NCBI GenBank assembly: GCA_021325235.1
Contig: JAJPHN010000025.1
Location: forward strand, 558,001-622,000
Direction: 5' to 3'
DNA from: Terriglobia bacterium
GTDB taxonomy: Bacteria > Acidobacteriota > Terriglobia > Bryobacterales > Bryobacteraceae
DNA length: 64,000 nt
Part shown: positions 1 through 9,184 of the stretch, piece after piece
How the letters are laid out: every line of letters begins with the position of its first letter
Position numbering within the stretch: the stretch's first letter is position 1
Position numbers and translations under genes: made by a program
Notes under the pieces: generated by a model
What the model saw: only the letters and a program-made list of their open reading frames with translations
Database searches by the model: none
Told to the model about the DNA's origin: nothing

Positions 1-1
1 A

Positions 2-673
2 CAAGTTAAGCGCACCATACCAATGCCCTGGCTCGGGAACGCGAACCGGTTCTTATCGTTCTATGTCTCGGCGCTGTTTGATGGAGACCTGAAAGGCAGC
101 GTGCCGAATCAGGCGCTCGCGCCTCAGTATCTCTCTACCAGCTCGGTCACGCTTGGGGCAGGTGTTTCGACTAGGACCTGGCATCACATCACGGCGTCGG
201 TGCAAGCTGGTGAGGCAATCAATTACCTCCCATCACGCCACGATGTGGGGCGTGCGATTCCGGATTATCGTGCTGACTTGAATTTCGTGAAAGGCTTTGG
301 GCATCTGCTCGGGAGCAAAAATAACGGCCTATTCTACGAGACCACGGCAGACGCAGTTTACATTCATCGCTTCGATAAAGACTGGCTGTTCTACTGGGAT
401 AATCGCGCGGGCGAAACGCTGCATTTCGGCGGTAGCTTTTCCGCACAGGCCCTCTTCAATCTGAACTATGTTCGCGACTTGAAGAGCGAATACTGGGCCA
501 ATACGTTGGAAATGGGCCCAGGGCTGAAATTCCACACACCGGGAATGCCTCCTAATCTGTATCTGTCAATAGATGCACTCCACGGCTTCTATACTGCGTG
601 GTCGCCCAAGCCGAACTATAACGATCTGCGCGTCAGCATTACTTACGGAGCGACCAAAACGACAAAATGGTGA
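2..673 (+). CDS. NfrA-like outer-membrane beta-barrel protein, C-terminal part (5' truncated)
   Basis: The frame is open from the first bases of the window, so this is the 3' end of a longer gene; the first internal ATG is at 23. The visible residues alternate aromatic and polar positions as beta-barrel strands do (around YETTADAVYIHRFDKDW and MPPNLYLSIDALHGFY). They recall the C-terminal domain of the phage N4 adsorption protein NfrA, an outer-membrane protein with a TPR-rich periplasmic part. In E. coli NfrA works with the glycosyltransferase NfrB in a c-di-GMP-dependent exopolysaccharide pathway. The stop overlaps the start of the next gene, a glycoside-hydrolase-like protein, which fits a polysaccharide export locus. 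The family assignment is from remembered motif likeness; the missing N-terminus would settle it. Confidence 0.6.
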   Translation, partial: QVKRTIPMPWLGNANRFLSFYVSALFDGDLKGSVPNQALAPQYLSTSSVTLGAGVSTRTWHHITASVQAGEAINYLPSRHDVGRAIPDYRADLNFVKGFGHLLGSKNNGLFYETTADAVYIHRFDKDWLFYWDNRAGETLHFGGSFSAQALFNLNYVRDLKSEYWANTLEMGPGLKFHTPGMPPNLYLSIDALHGFYTAWSPKPNYNDLRVSITYGATKTTKW

Positions 674-2643
674 TACGGCGATTGCTGGCGCTCCTGGTTG
701 GCCTGTCGGGGCTGGCACACGCCACAACATTTGAGACACGGGGCGCAGATTCCAAGACATGGGCCGCGATTCTGGGTTCGGTCGGGTTCACCGAGGCTCA
801 CGATGGGAGCGCAGGGATTGTGATCGCGCCTGCCGAACGTTTGCCCGAAGCCGCAGCTCTGGCGCAGTGGCATATCGTGATTCTCGAAGGTTCCGGTGCG
901 GGCGCGGCAGCTTTCGGGATTTCGGCGAAATCGGAGACAATCAAGGTCCGGCAGATCGAAGATGAGCATGCGCCGAAGATGCAGATCATCTGGGAAAGTC
1001 CGGTGGATGTGCCGCGCGCGGAGATCCCGGCGGATTTTCAGATTTTTGCGAAAGAGAAGTGGACGGGCGCGCCCCTGGTTGCCGGAAAGCGCATCGGGCA
1101 CGGCGCGGTCTTATGGCTTGCGACCGATCCCGGCGCAACGGGTATCGAACGCTTTCCGTATCTGCTGCAGGCTTTACAGGATCTCGGCTGGTCGCCTGCC
1201 GCAGAAAGCGTAAATCTCTGGGCATTTTTCGATTCGGCGTATCGCGTGCGGGCAGATCCCGAGTATCTGGCGCACTGGTGGCGCCGTGCAGGCATTTCGG
1301 TGTTGCACGCTGCCGCCTGGCACAACATGGAACCCGATGCAGGCCGCGACGAGTATCTTGCCAAAGTGATCACCGCCTGCCATCACAACGCCATTTCGGT
1401 GTACGCGTGGCTCGAGCTGCCGCATGTGAGCGAGGCGTTCTGGGATGCACATCCGGAATGGCGCGAAAAAACGGCGGCCGGGCAGGATGCGCAACTCGAC
1501 TGGCGCAAGCTCATGAACCTCGAAAACCCGCAGTGCCGCGCCGCTGTTGCGACACTCGTACAGAAACTGCTGGCGCGCTTCGATTGGGATGGCGTGAATC
1601 TGGCTGAACTGTATTTCGAATCGCTCGAGGGTGCGAGTAACCCGGCGCGCTTTACGCCGATGAACAACGATGTTCGAGCGGAGTTCCAGCAGGCCAACGG
1701 CTTCGATCCGAAGCTGCTGTTCGACGCGGCATCGGCTTACGCGGCCGCGAGCCACCCGGAAGCATTGCGCAAGTTTCTTGATTTTCGAGCCGCGCTGGCG
1801 ACACGTATGCAGCAGCAATGGCTCGATGTTGTCGCTGGGACGCGAGCGCAAAAGCCGTATCTGGACACCGTCGTCACTCATATCGACGATCGTTTCGACA
1901 CCGGCATTCGCGACGAGCTGGGCGCGGACGTTGCCAAGACGTTGCCGTTGATCACAGCTCGGCGCGCGACCTTGTTGGTGGAAGATCCGGCACCGCTTTG
2001 GGCGCTCGGCCCGGAGCGATATGCAAAGCTGGCCGCTAAATACCGCGAGCTCACCAGCGATCGAAACAAGCTGGCCGTGGACATCAACATCGTCGAGCGG
2101 TATCAGGACGTGTATCCGACCAAGAAGCAGACGGGCGTGGAGCTATTCGAACTATTGCATCAGGCGGCCGTCTCATTCGGGCAGGTAGCGCTATATTTTG
2201 AGAACTCTCTCGAAAAGCAGGATCTCGGGCTTGTGCCGGCGGCGGCGGCCAATGCACCCGTCACTGAATGCGGTCCCGACCAGTTGCAGGTGGATGCGGC
2301 AGCAACCACGCGCGTTCGCTGGAGCGGCCCGGTCACGCTCGATGGGAAAATCTGGCCGCTGCAGGATGCGCAATTCGTGCTGGTGCCGGCGGGCAAGCAT
2401 ACGCTCGCGCCCGCATTCGAGAAACCGCCGCTTACGATTGGCGATTTCAACGGCGAAATCCGTTCCGTGCTTGTCTCAAAAGACAGGATCGATGTTTCCT
2501 ATCAGAGCCACACGCGGGCCATTGCCATCCCGTCGCTTGCAGCGTCTGGCATCGAAGTAGATGGCGAGAGATACGTCGGCGAGCAGCAGGAGGGAGCAGT
2601 TATGCTGCCCGCCGGACAACACCTTGTCTCGTTTCTTCAATAG
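667..2643 (+). CDS. Secreted glycoside-hydrolase-like (TIM-barrel) protein
   Basis: A 658-residue protein with a signal peptide (RRLLALLVGLSGLAHA, residues 4-19). Residues about 180-470 resemble the GHL10-type family of predicted glycoside hydrolases: a region around NLWAFFDSAYRVRADPEYLA, then WLELPHVSEAFWDAHPEW, then DWDGVNLAELYFES, whose acidic residues are candidate catalytic ones. The first 170 residues look like a separate alpha/beta domain and the last 140 like beta-sandwich. It overlaps the preceding barrel gene by 7 bases, implying coupled translation and a shared task, probably trimming or modifying a secreted polysaccharide. It also overlaps the convergent gene downstream by 7 bases, so no terminator fits between them. 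The substrate is unknown. Confidence 0.65.
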   Translation: MVIRRLLALLVGLSGLAHATTFETRGADSKTWAAILGSVGFTEAHDGSAGIVIAPAERLPEAAALAQWHIVILEGSGAGAAAFGISAKSETIKVRQIEDEHAPKMQIIWESPVDVPRAEIPADFQIFAKEKWTGAPLVAGKRIGHGAVLWLATDPGATGIERFPYLLQALQDLGWSPAAESVNLWAFFDSAYRVRADPEYLAHWWRRAGISVLHAAAWHNMEPDAGRDEYLAKVITACHHNAISVYAWLELPHVSEAFWDAHPEWREKTAAGQDAQLDWRKLMNLENPQCRAAVATLVQKLLARFDWDGVNLAELYFESLEGASNPARFTPMNNDVRAEFQQANGFDPKLLFDAASAYAAASHPEALRKFLDFRAALATRMQQQWLDVVAGTRAQKPYLDTVVTHIDDRFDTGIRDELGADVAKTLPLITARRATLLVEDPAPLWALGPERYAKLAAKYRELTSDRNKLAVDINIVERYQDVYPTKKQTGVELFELLHQAAVSFGQVALYFENSLEKQDLGLVPAAAANAPVTECGPDQLQVDAAATTRVRWSGPVTLDGKIWPLQDAQFVLVPAGKHTLAPAFEKPPLTIGDFNGEIRSVLVSKDRIDVSYQSHTRAIAIPSLAASGIEVDGERYVGEQQEGAVMLPAGQHLVSFLQ

Positions 2644-3728
2644 GTGCGCCTACGCTTAAGCGCGAACAGGACTGCCAGGCTTAGTCCAGTAACGAGCACT
2701 GTGCCGGGCTCGGGCGTCAGCACAATCTCTCCAAACAGCCCGTCCTTCTGCCCGTTAATCCCTGCCGTGAAGTAAAGCGCATCGGGATTAAAGCCGCTGC
2801 CTGCTGCACGGAACGACAGCGACCACAGGCCGCTGTTCATAATGGGACTGCCGTTTCCGCTCGAGAGTGTGCCGAGAAAAGCGTCGGAGACGGGATCGAA
2901 CGCGCTGATTTCACCGCTCCCGAAATTTCCAATCAGCAAGTCTCCCCCAAAGCGGCCAAAAGACGCTGGTGCAAGTGCCACGCCCCAGGGTGCATCGAGC
3001 GATCCTCCGGTTGCCACGCGCTTGATAAAGTGCCCGCTGGTATCAAATTCGCTGACCACACCCAGTCCTGGTCCTGTATTCAGGCCCTGCGCATACGTCA
3101 CGTATAAATTGCCACCCACCAGCGCAATGTTATACGGCGTGTAGCCGCTGGGCAGCGTTGGATCGGTGAAGGTGCCCGACAAAGTAACCGGTTTGAAGCT
3201 TGTGTCGAAAACATCGATTCCGCCGGCTGCATTGGCCGCGTACAAATAATTCGCGCTCCCGTTATTGGCGAGCGCGAGTCCGGTGTAGACGGCGCCCGGC
3301 CGGGTTGCAAGAATTGCGGCGGTCGTTGCATTGCTTGGGTTCCAGCCGTCGATTGTGCCTGCGAGTGTCGCAAACAGAAAGAACGGCGACTTGCCGTTTG
3401 GTTCCAGGAACTGGCCGGTGCCGTTGAAAACCTGACCTGTCGGGCTGGCAGGTGGCGTGGCGACCACGAGCGGAACGATACTGCCGGTGCTGGTATAGAG
3501 GGTGCTGTTTCCGCTGGCCTGATTCGAAACCCAGAACGGCGATTTCGCTGCGAAGGAAACACCCCATGGATTTTTCAGATTGGGGTCCAGATTGGGCGCC
3601 AGACCCGAGACATCGGACGTCAGGTTGACTTGCGTGTAGACGTCGCCCAGCAGCAAGGGAGCGAACGTCAAAAGAAGAACAGTTGTCAGCAGTGAAGCAA
3701 CACGCCGGTTTTGTCGTTTGGAAGACAT
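2637..3728 (-). CDS. TIGR03118 family protein with PEP-CTERM sorting signal
   Basis: A 363-residue exported protein. A signal peptide (residues about 8-28) is followed by NHL/propeller-like segments such as NPWGVSFAAKSPFWVSNQ and APWGVALAPASFGRFGGDLL, matching the TIGR03118 family known from Solibacter-type bacteria. The C-terminus has the full PEP-CTERM tripartite tail: a PEP motif (TPEPGT), a hydrophobic helix (VLVTGLSLAVLFAL) and a basic cluster (KRRR). Such proteins are processed by an exosortase (EpsH family) and linked to exopolysaccharide-producing cells. No exosortase is in this window. The neighbouring NfrA-like and hydrolase genes may be part of that exopolysaccharide context, but this gene is convergent to them. 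Confidence 0.85.
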   Translation of the reverse strand: MSSKRQNRRVASLLTTVLLLTFAPLLLGDVYTQVNLTSDVSGLAPNLDPNLKNPWGVSFAAKSPFWVSNQASGNSTLYTSTGSIVPLVVATPPASPTGQVFNGTGQFLEPNGKSPFFLFATLAGTIDGWNPSNATTAAILATRPGAVYTGLALANNGSANYLYAANAAGGIDVFDTSFKPVTLSGTFTDPTLPSGYTPYNIALVGGNLYVTYAQGLNTGPGLGVVSEFDTSGHFIKRVATGGSLDAPWGVALAPASFGRFGGDLLIGNFGSGEISAFDPVSDAFLGTLSSGNGSPIMNSGLWSLSFRAAGSGFNPDALYFTAGINGQKDGLFGEIVLTPEPGTVLVTGLSLAVLFALKRRRTY

Positions 3729-3826
3729 GGTTCGAAAACCTCCGTGATGTCAGATACCAGCGGGAATCATAACGCGATTTTGTGCGGTACGGGGCAGGGC
3801 ATTGCCCGCCAGAATTTTGATCGTTC

Positions 3827-4357
3827 TTATGCCGTTAGCAAATTGCTGGTTTCAACAAGCTTGCCGCCTGCTGCGGCAAATTTCGCGAGGACCTCGCGCT
3901 CTTTGGTGCGATCGAGACTCTTGATCGCATCCGTGACAAGTTCAACCCGAGCACCTCGCTTCAGCAGGCCAAAAATGGCCGAGCGAACGCAGTATTCCGT
4001 AACGAGCCCGTAGACAACGAATCGTTTGGCTTCGAATGCATCGAGCAGACGCGCGAGCTTTTCGTCTTCAAAAAAATCGATCCGGTTCTTCTCGAACAGC
4101 GTTTGGCCGCCCAGTGTTGGCGCGTACTTCTGCCAACCCTGCGTGCCCCGCACGCAGTGCGGTTTCCACTGCCGGAATTCCGGATCGTCTTCGCGATGCG
4201 TATCGAGTGTGGAGACAATCGGGATGGAATGCTCGCGGGCGAATCGGGTGAGAGCAGCGAGCGCGGGCGCGATCAGCTCAGCTCCGGGCACATATAGTGC
4301 GCCGGCCGGGAATAGAAAATCGAGCTGCGTGTCCACGTCGAAGAAGACGGTTTTCAT
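3827..4357 (-). CDS. pncA: Nicotinamidase-type cysteine hydrolase
   Basis: A 176-residue isochorismatase-fold hydrolase. The visible catalytic triad is Asp9 (VDTQLDF), Lys90 (LFEKN) and Cys123 (GLVTEYCVRSA). Asp52, His54 and His67 (DTH...PHC) fit the metal site of nicotinamidases. The reaction would be nicotinamide to nicotinate plus ammonia in the cytoplasm. The start codon overlaps the pncB stop by 4 bases. That enzyme uses nicotinate, which supports nicotinamidase over other isochorismatase-like hydrolases. Confidence 0.85.
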   Translation of the reverse strand: MKTVFFDVDTQLDFLFPAGALYVPGAELIAPALAALTRFAREHSIPIVSTLDTHREDDPEFRQWKPHCVRGTQGWQKYAPTLGGQTLFEKNRIDFFEDEKLARLLDAFEAKRFVVYGLVTEYCVRSAIFGLLKRGARVELVTDAIKSLDRTKEREVLAKFAAAGGKLVETSNLLTA

Positions 4358-5676
4358 AGCTGATGCTGCGCGCGCAGATTTTCGGTGAGGTCCCTCAGTT
4401 TGGCACTGATATCCACCGGATGTTCCGCGCGACGATCAAGAGCCAGCAGATTCTTGGGAAGCTGCGCGACTTTCTCGAGGGCGCGTGCGCGGCTTTGCTC
4501 GATTGGAGGCAGGGCTTCGACCAGCTGTCCGGCAATCAGCACGGGTCTCACCAGCGGTGAACTGCCGAAATCGCTGCTGCATTCTGTCTGTAGCGCGAGG
4601 AGATCGCGATCCTCGAAGCGATAAATCTGCTTGGCGCCGGGCAGTGTACTTTTTTCGCCGCTGAACTTCGCTGTGTAGAGCACGCGATCTTCCCGTTTTA
4701 GCTCGACCAGCTTGTAAACAGCGGAGAGTGAGGGTGCGTCAAACGATGTTGCCAGAGCAGTACCGACGCCGAATGCATCGATGGGAGCCTTGGCTCCAAC
4801 AATCTCGGCCAGCCGGTATTCGTCGAGATCGTTGCTCGCGAAAATCTTCGCCGACGAGAGGCCGCCTGCATCGAGAATGGAGCGTACCTCGCGCGAAAGC
4901 TGGACCAGGTCGCCGCTATCGAGGCGCACGCCCCAGATCGGGCCCCCAAGTTCAGTGGCGAGCCGGGCGGCGTTGTGCGTATCGTAGGTGTCGAGCAGAA
5001 AAACTGTATTCTCGCCGAGTAATTTCTGGAGGCACTGGAATGCTTCACGCTCATCGCCGAATGCCATGGTCCAGGAGTGTGCGGCCGTGCCGAATAACGG
5101 AACGCCGAAGAGCTTGCCCGCCTCGGTATTACTCGTGCCGATACAGCCGCCGATGTATGCTGCACGGGCGGCGAGCACTCCGGCTTCCGGTCCATGCGCG
5201 CGGCGGCTGCCAAATTCCACGATGGCTCGGCCCTCCGCGGCCAGCGTGCAGCGCGCGGCCTTGGTGGCGATGCTGCTTTGAAAAGCAAACGTAGAGAGCA
5301 GATACGTCTCCACCAGCTGCGCTTCGATGAGAGGCGCGCGGATGGTCGCAACCGGTTCGTTGGGGAAGAATGGTGTGCCTTCCGGTATGGCAAAAAGATC
5401 GCCCGTGAAACGAAAGTCGCGCAGATAGTCGAAGAACCCCGCAGGCGCAAGGCGAAACTGCGGGAGCGCGCGAAGATAGTCAATCTCGTCCGTCTGGAAC
5501 CGCAAATTCTGCAGGTACTCGACGGCCTGAGCGAGCCCGGCCGCAATCAGAAAATTGCGCTGCTCGGGCAACCGGCGGACCGAAAGTTCGAAGGTGGCGA
5601 CGTCGTGCTGGCGCTGGGCGGCGAAGTAGCCCGCCGCCATCGTCAGCTCATAGAAATCGGTCTGGAGTGCGTGCAT
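4354..5676 (-). CDS. pncB: Nicotinate phosphoribosyltransferase
   Basis: A 440-residue protein of the usual family length. It opens with the characteristic TDFYELTMAAGYF and contains EFGSRRAHGPEAG and the GTAAHSWTMAF region, whose histidine is the phosphorylated residue in studied homologues. A phosphate-binding region (ASNDLDEYRLAEI) follows. It converts nicotinate and PRPP, with ATP, to nicotinate mononucleotide for NAD salvage. It lies 17 bases after the DUF4340 gene and overlaps pncA by 4 bases, so the salvage pair looks transcribed from the exporter operon upstream. Confidence 0.93.
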   Translation of the reverse strand: MHALQTDFYELTMAAGYFAAQRQHDVATFELSVRRLPEQRNFLIAAGLAQAVEYLQNLRFQTDEIDYLRALPQFRLAPAGFFDYLRDFRFTGDLFAIPEGTPFFPNEPVATIRAPLIEAQLVETYLLSTFAFQSSIATKAARCTLAAEGRAIVEFGSRRAHGPEAGVLAARAAYIGGCIGTSNTEAGKLFGVPLFGTAAHSWTMAFGDEREAFQCLQKLLGENTVFLLDTYDTHNAARLATELGGPIWGVRLDSGDLVQLSREVRSILDAGGLSSAKIFASNDLDEYRLAEIVGAKAPIDAFGVGTALATSFDAPSLSAVYKLVELKREDRVLYTAKFSGEKSTLPGAKQIYRFEDRDLLALQTECSSDFGSSPLVRPVLIAGQLVEALPPIEQSRARALEKVAQLPKNLLALDRRAEHPVDISAKLRDLTENLRAQHQL

Positions 5677-5693
5677 CCGGCAGACCGGACGCG

Positions 5694-7010
5694 TTATTTC
5701 TTCGAAGACGCGGCCGGCTTGATTCCTTTGCTTGCATCCAGAATATCGTTCACCGACTTGCCGTCCAGATGATACAGCGCGGGTTCATTCTCGCGCCGCG
5801 CCAGATAGCCGTCGCCGGATTTGGCGAACTCGACGCGTTCGGTACGTTTGCCGTCGTTGGAAACAACGATAAGCGTGAAGGCCGGGGTGGTGAAGCCGCT
5901 TGATTCGAACTTGTCAGCGGAAAGATCGCGAATCTTGTCGATAAACGCCTGGACCGTGCCGGCGTCCATCGTCGTCCCGTTCGACTTCCAGTCGGTGCCG
6001 CTGCGAGTCAGTACTTTGTCGCCGGTCGCGCCGTGCATCTCGATCCTGGTTGGATCGCTGAAAGCGAAATCGAAGACCTTCTTGTTCCGGAAATCGTCGG
6101 TTGTCTTTTCAAGCGCTTTGCCGACGTCGGATGGAATTTTGTAAATGCCCGCGACCGCCGAGCTCTTCGCATAGTAGTCGTCCTTATTCTTGCGAACCTC
6201 GAGCGTCTCGGTACCGGCGGCGTCCGTTACTTTGACGGTTGCTGAAGGCTGACCGGAGGCGTATGCAGCGGCGGCCTTCTTGGCATCGTCCGCCGAGCCC
6301 GAAAGATCCATCTTGGCGTCGCCGAGTTTGCGCACCAACTCTTCCACCTGAAAAGTGTCGGCGCGATACGGTTGCGGCTTGATGATCTGCCAGTCGCCTT
6401 GGGCGTTCTTGCCAAACTCCGTATCCGACTTGCCGTGGATGAGTTCGATACGGCTCAGCTTGTTGCTGTCAAAAGTGAGCAACCGCTTATCGCGCAGATC
6501 GTTAAGGCTCTTGTCGAGCGAGCTCTTGACCGAGGAGGAAACAGCGTAGACTTTGGGATCATTATCGACGCGCGCGTAAACGAGCGAGCCCGCCGGCACG
6601 TCGTCGCCAAGGAAGAGCTCGTCCGATTTGCCGTTTGTGCGATGGATCGTCACGACCAGGGTCGGATCGGCAAGACCGTATTTCTTCACGTCTGCCGGCT
6701 TCTCATCGACAACGCTGTCGGCCGAGACCGGGCTGAGCGAGGAGGCGAGACTACCCGCGGCGTCCTGATCGGCTTTGTATTCCGCGGGAGCCGTAATCGT
6801 CCATTTGCCGTCCTTTTTCGCCAGCACCAGCGTGCTGCCGTCCTTCTTTTTGAGATCGATCGACTGCACCTCGCGATCCGGTATGTCGAGCAGCTTCGGC
6901 GATGTGGCCGCGGGTGTGGCGCTCGAAGGTGGATGCTTTTGGGCATACCAGACGGCTCCGGACAGCACGGCCAGGATCGCGGCCGCGATCAAGAGATTAC
7001 GCGGCTTCAT
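5694..7010 (-). CDS. DUF4340 domain protein, membrane-anchored partner of the GldG-type ABC system
   Basis: A 438-residue protein with one N-terminal membrane segment (NLLIAAAILAVLSGAVWYA, residues 4-22) and a large extracytoplasmic region. That region contains two similar repeats: VQSIDLKKKDGSTLVLAKKD near the start, and later DPTRIEMHGATGDKVLTRSG. This repeat arrangement is typical of DUF4340. The family regularly lies next to gldA/gldF/gldG-like genes, as here, 3 bases from the GldG-like gene. Its role is not known; a periplasmic accessory of the exporter is inferred from context. Confidence 0.85.
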   Translation of the reverse strand: MKPRNLLIAAAILAVLSGAVWYAQKHPPSSATPAATSPKLLDIPDREVQSIDLKKKDGSTLVLAKKDGKWTITAPAEYKADQDAAGSLASSLSPVSADSVVDEKPADVKKYGLADPTLVVTIHRTNGKSDELFLGDDVPAGSLVYARVDNDPKVYAVSSSVKSSLDKSLNDLRDKRLLTFDSNKLSRIELIHGKSDTEFGKNAQGDWQIIKPQPYRADTFQVEELVRKLGDAKMDLSGSADDAKKAAAAYASGQPSATVKVTDAAGTETLEVRKNKDDYYAKSSAVAGIYKIPSDVGKALEKTTDDFRNKKVFDFAFSDPTRIEMHGATGDKVLTRSGTDWKSNGTTMDAGTVQAFIDKIRDLSADKFESSGFTTPAFTLIVVSNDGKRTERVEFAKSGDGYLARRENEPALYHLDGKSVNDILDASKGIKPAASSKK

Positions 7011-7013
7011 CGC

Positions 7014-8429
7014 TTATCTCCGCTTCAGGAAGATACTCACGCCGCCCACAATGATCAGCAGCGGAATACCAATCAGATCGAAGTAGGCGAACGTGTTCAT
7101 CTGGCGCTGCGTCATGTTGAGCCGCCGGTCTTCGGCTTGCTTCGGCCGGATGGAGATCAGGTCCTCATCCGAAGAGAGCCAATTAATGGCGTTGAGCGCG
7201 AGATCGCGATTGGATTGGAAGCCGAGCATCCCGTTGTCGAGAAAGCCCGAACTGCCGATCACAACGAAGCGGCCCGGATCGTTTGGTTTGCCGGTATTGT
7301 AAGTGCCCGCTACGCCGAGAACGAACGGACCTTTCTTATTGGTGGGATCGTTCAGGCTGATGGCATCGCTATTCAGCTTCGTCGTCGCGATCGCGCTGCC
7401 GGAGGTGGAGAATAGCTTCTGGTTTGTGACCTTATCGGTGTTCTTGATTTCGAGCGAGCGCGCTATCGGGAAACCAGTAAAGCTATCTTTAAGATCGTTG
7501 ACGATCGGATGTGATTCATAGGTGTTGACCAGCGGAATCTCGGGCCCGGTGCCCACGATCTGTGCTACCGGGTTGCGTTCCAGAATGAGGTCGGCTTCCG
7601 GAGTTACACCCCAGCTTTCGAGTAACTTGTTCAGCTCTGGATTCGGCGCCGTGTGTTCCTTCGCGAAATCGAGCGGCGGATCCAGCAGGAACAATGCGCG
7701 GCCGCCATTTTCGACGTAATTCTTAATGGCAGTTACTTCGTTTGCGGTGTAATCGGTCTGCGGTCCGGCAATTACCAGTACGTTGCAGTCGGTCGGCACC
7801 GCGGTCTGATTCACCAGCGTGATCGACTGTGTCTGATAATTGTCGCGCTCCACCAGAGTCTTGAATTGCGAGAGCCCATTACCGTCACTCGCGTCAAGCG
7901 GATGTTCCTGCGAGCCGCTGACCACGCATACTTTGCGCACGCCTTTCAGATCTTTCAGAAAAGCGCCCGTCAAGCCTTCTTCGGTAACAGACTTAGCTTC
8001 TTCGCGCCGCTGGCCGATTTCCACATACGCCGTGCCGGGATAGCGCAAACCATAGGCCCGCGCAATCGTCGGCTGTTTGCGGTAATCGATGTATTGAATG
8101 TGAACCTTAGGCGATAAGTTTGCGTAGCGCTCCAGCATCGGCTTGGCGCTGTTGAAGCCATCCGCCTTATCGATGTAAGTGATGGTTGCGTCCTGCTTCA
8201 GGTTCTTAATCACACGCTGCGTTTCCTGCGATAGCGTGTACTGTTTGTTACTTGTCGTATCGACGGTTTTGTTATACCGATTCGCCAGCCAATTCACCAG
8301 TACCAGCGCCGCGATCACCACAATCGTGTAAAGCGAGGCAGTCGCACCATAGCGAGCCTGTCGCTGCGCAACAGTGTGCTGGCGAGTGTGCTTCTCGATA
8401 GCTCCCGTATCCGCCATTACGCCCTCCAC
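7014..8429 (-). CDS. GldG-like ABC transporter substrate-binding/auxiliary subunit
   Basis: A 471-residue protein with an N-terminal membrane segment (YTIVVIAALVLVNWLANRY, about 33-51). It has the ABC_transp_aux/GldG fold in the middle: thioredoxin-like start near KNLKQDATITYIDKADGF, and the VCVVSGSQEHPLDA and VLVIAGPQTDYTANEVTAI segments. The C-terminus carries another membrane segment (FDLIGIPLLIIVGGVSIFLKRR). It overlaps the permease gene by 13 bases. In Bacteroidetes GldFG/GldA is required for gliding; in other phyla this module occurs without gliding genes and its cargo is unknown. No other gliding gene is in the window. Confidence 0.85.
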   Translation of the reverse strand: MEGVMADTGAIEKHTRQHTVAQRQARYGATASLYTIVVIAALVLVNWLANRYNKTVDTTSNKQYTLSQETQRVIKNLKQDATITYIDKADGFNSAKPMLERYANLSPKVHIQYIDYRKQPTIARAYGLRYPGTAYVEIGQRREEAKSVTEEGLTGAFLKDLKGVRKVCVVSGSQEHPLDASDGNGLSQFKTLVERDNYQTQSITLVNQTAVPTDCNVLVIAGPQTDYTANEVTAIKNYVENGGRALFLLDPPLDFAKEHTAPNPELNKLLESWGVTPEADLILERNPVAQIVGTGPEIPLVNTYESHPIVNDLKDSFTGFPIARSLEIKNTDKVTNQKLFSTSGSAIATTKLNSDAISLNDPTNKKGPFVLGVAGTYNTGKPNDPGRFVVIGSSGFLDNGMLGFQSNRDLALNAINWLSSDEDLISIRPKQAEDRRLNMTQRQMNTFAYFDLIGIPLLIIVGGVSIFLKRR

Positions 8430-9184
8430 CGCGAAGATTCGAGCGAACGCGCCGTCAGAAACAAACCGAGAAAGATCATAGAGCAGTAATAAACAATGTC
8501 TTTGGTGTCGATCACGCCGCGCGTGAAGCTATCCATATGACTGACGATCGAAAGATAGTTCAGTACCTGAACCGTAGCCGAGTTGCCGAACGAAGTGGTC
8601 CAGTTCAGTATCCAGAGAACCAGCGCGAGCGCAAAGCCGACCGCACCCGCCACAATCTGGTTACGCGTGAGCGTGGAAATAAAGGTTCCGAACGCAAGGA
8701 GGCAGGCGCCCTGCAGCAACGCGCCGAGGAAACCGGTGGCTACCGGTTTCCAGTCCGGATTACCGTACAGGAAGAGGAACGAGTAATCGATCAGCAGCAC
8801 CACCAGCAGCGCGCCATACATGATAACCGCCGATAGCCACTTGCCGATTACGATCTCGATATCGTGCACGGGCGAAGTAGCAAGTAACTCGATCGTGCCC
8901 TGACGCTTTTCTTCCGCGAACAGCCGCATGCTGATCAGCGGAATAAGAAAGAGGGCCACAACGCCCATGTTCGAAAACACCGGCCCCATTACCTGCTCGT
9001 TCACATTCATCGGAAACGACTGGCCGCTCATTGTGCTCTCGAGCTGAGCGCGCACGAACGCGTAACTAATGATGTAAGTGAAATAACCGCTCAGTACCGC
9101 GAAGATAGCCAGCAGTACCCAAGCTATCGGCGAGACAAAGTACGCATATAACTCGCGGCGGCAAATTGTCCAGATGTTTCTCAT
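8417..9184 (-). CDS. GldF-like ABC-2 type permease
   Basis: A 255-residue integral membrane protein with about six hydrophobic segments, starting PIAWVLLAIFAVLSGYFTYI. It has the conserved ABC-2 motif MRLFAEEKRQGTIELLATSP between the second and third segments. It overlaps the ATPase gene by 4 bases and the GldG-like gene by 13. It would form the membrane channel of the exporter whose ATPase is encoded immediately upstream. Confidence 0.88.
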   Translation of the reverse strand: MRNIWTICRRELYAYFVSPIAWVLLAIFAVLSGYFTYIISYAFVRAQLESTMSGQSFPMNVNEQVMGPVFSNMGVVALFLIPLISMRLFAEEKRQGTIELLATSPVHDIEIVIGKWLSAVIMYGALLVVLLIDYSFLFLYGNPDWKPVATGFLGALLQGACLLAFGTFISTLTRNQIVAGAVGFALALVLWILNWTTSFGNSATVQVLNYLSIVSHMDSFTRGVIDTKDIVYYCSMIFLGLFLTARSLESSRWRA

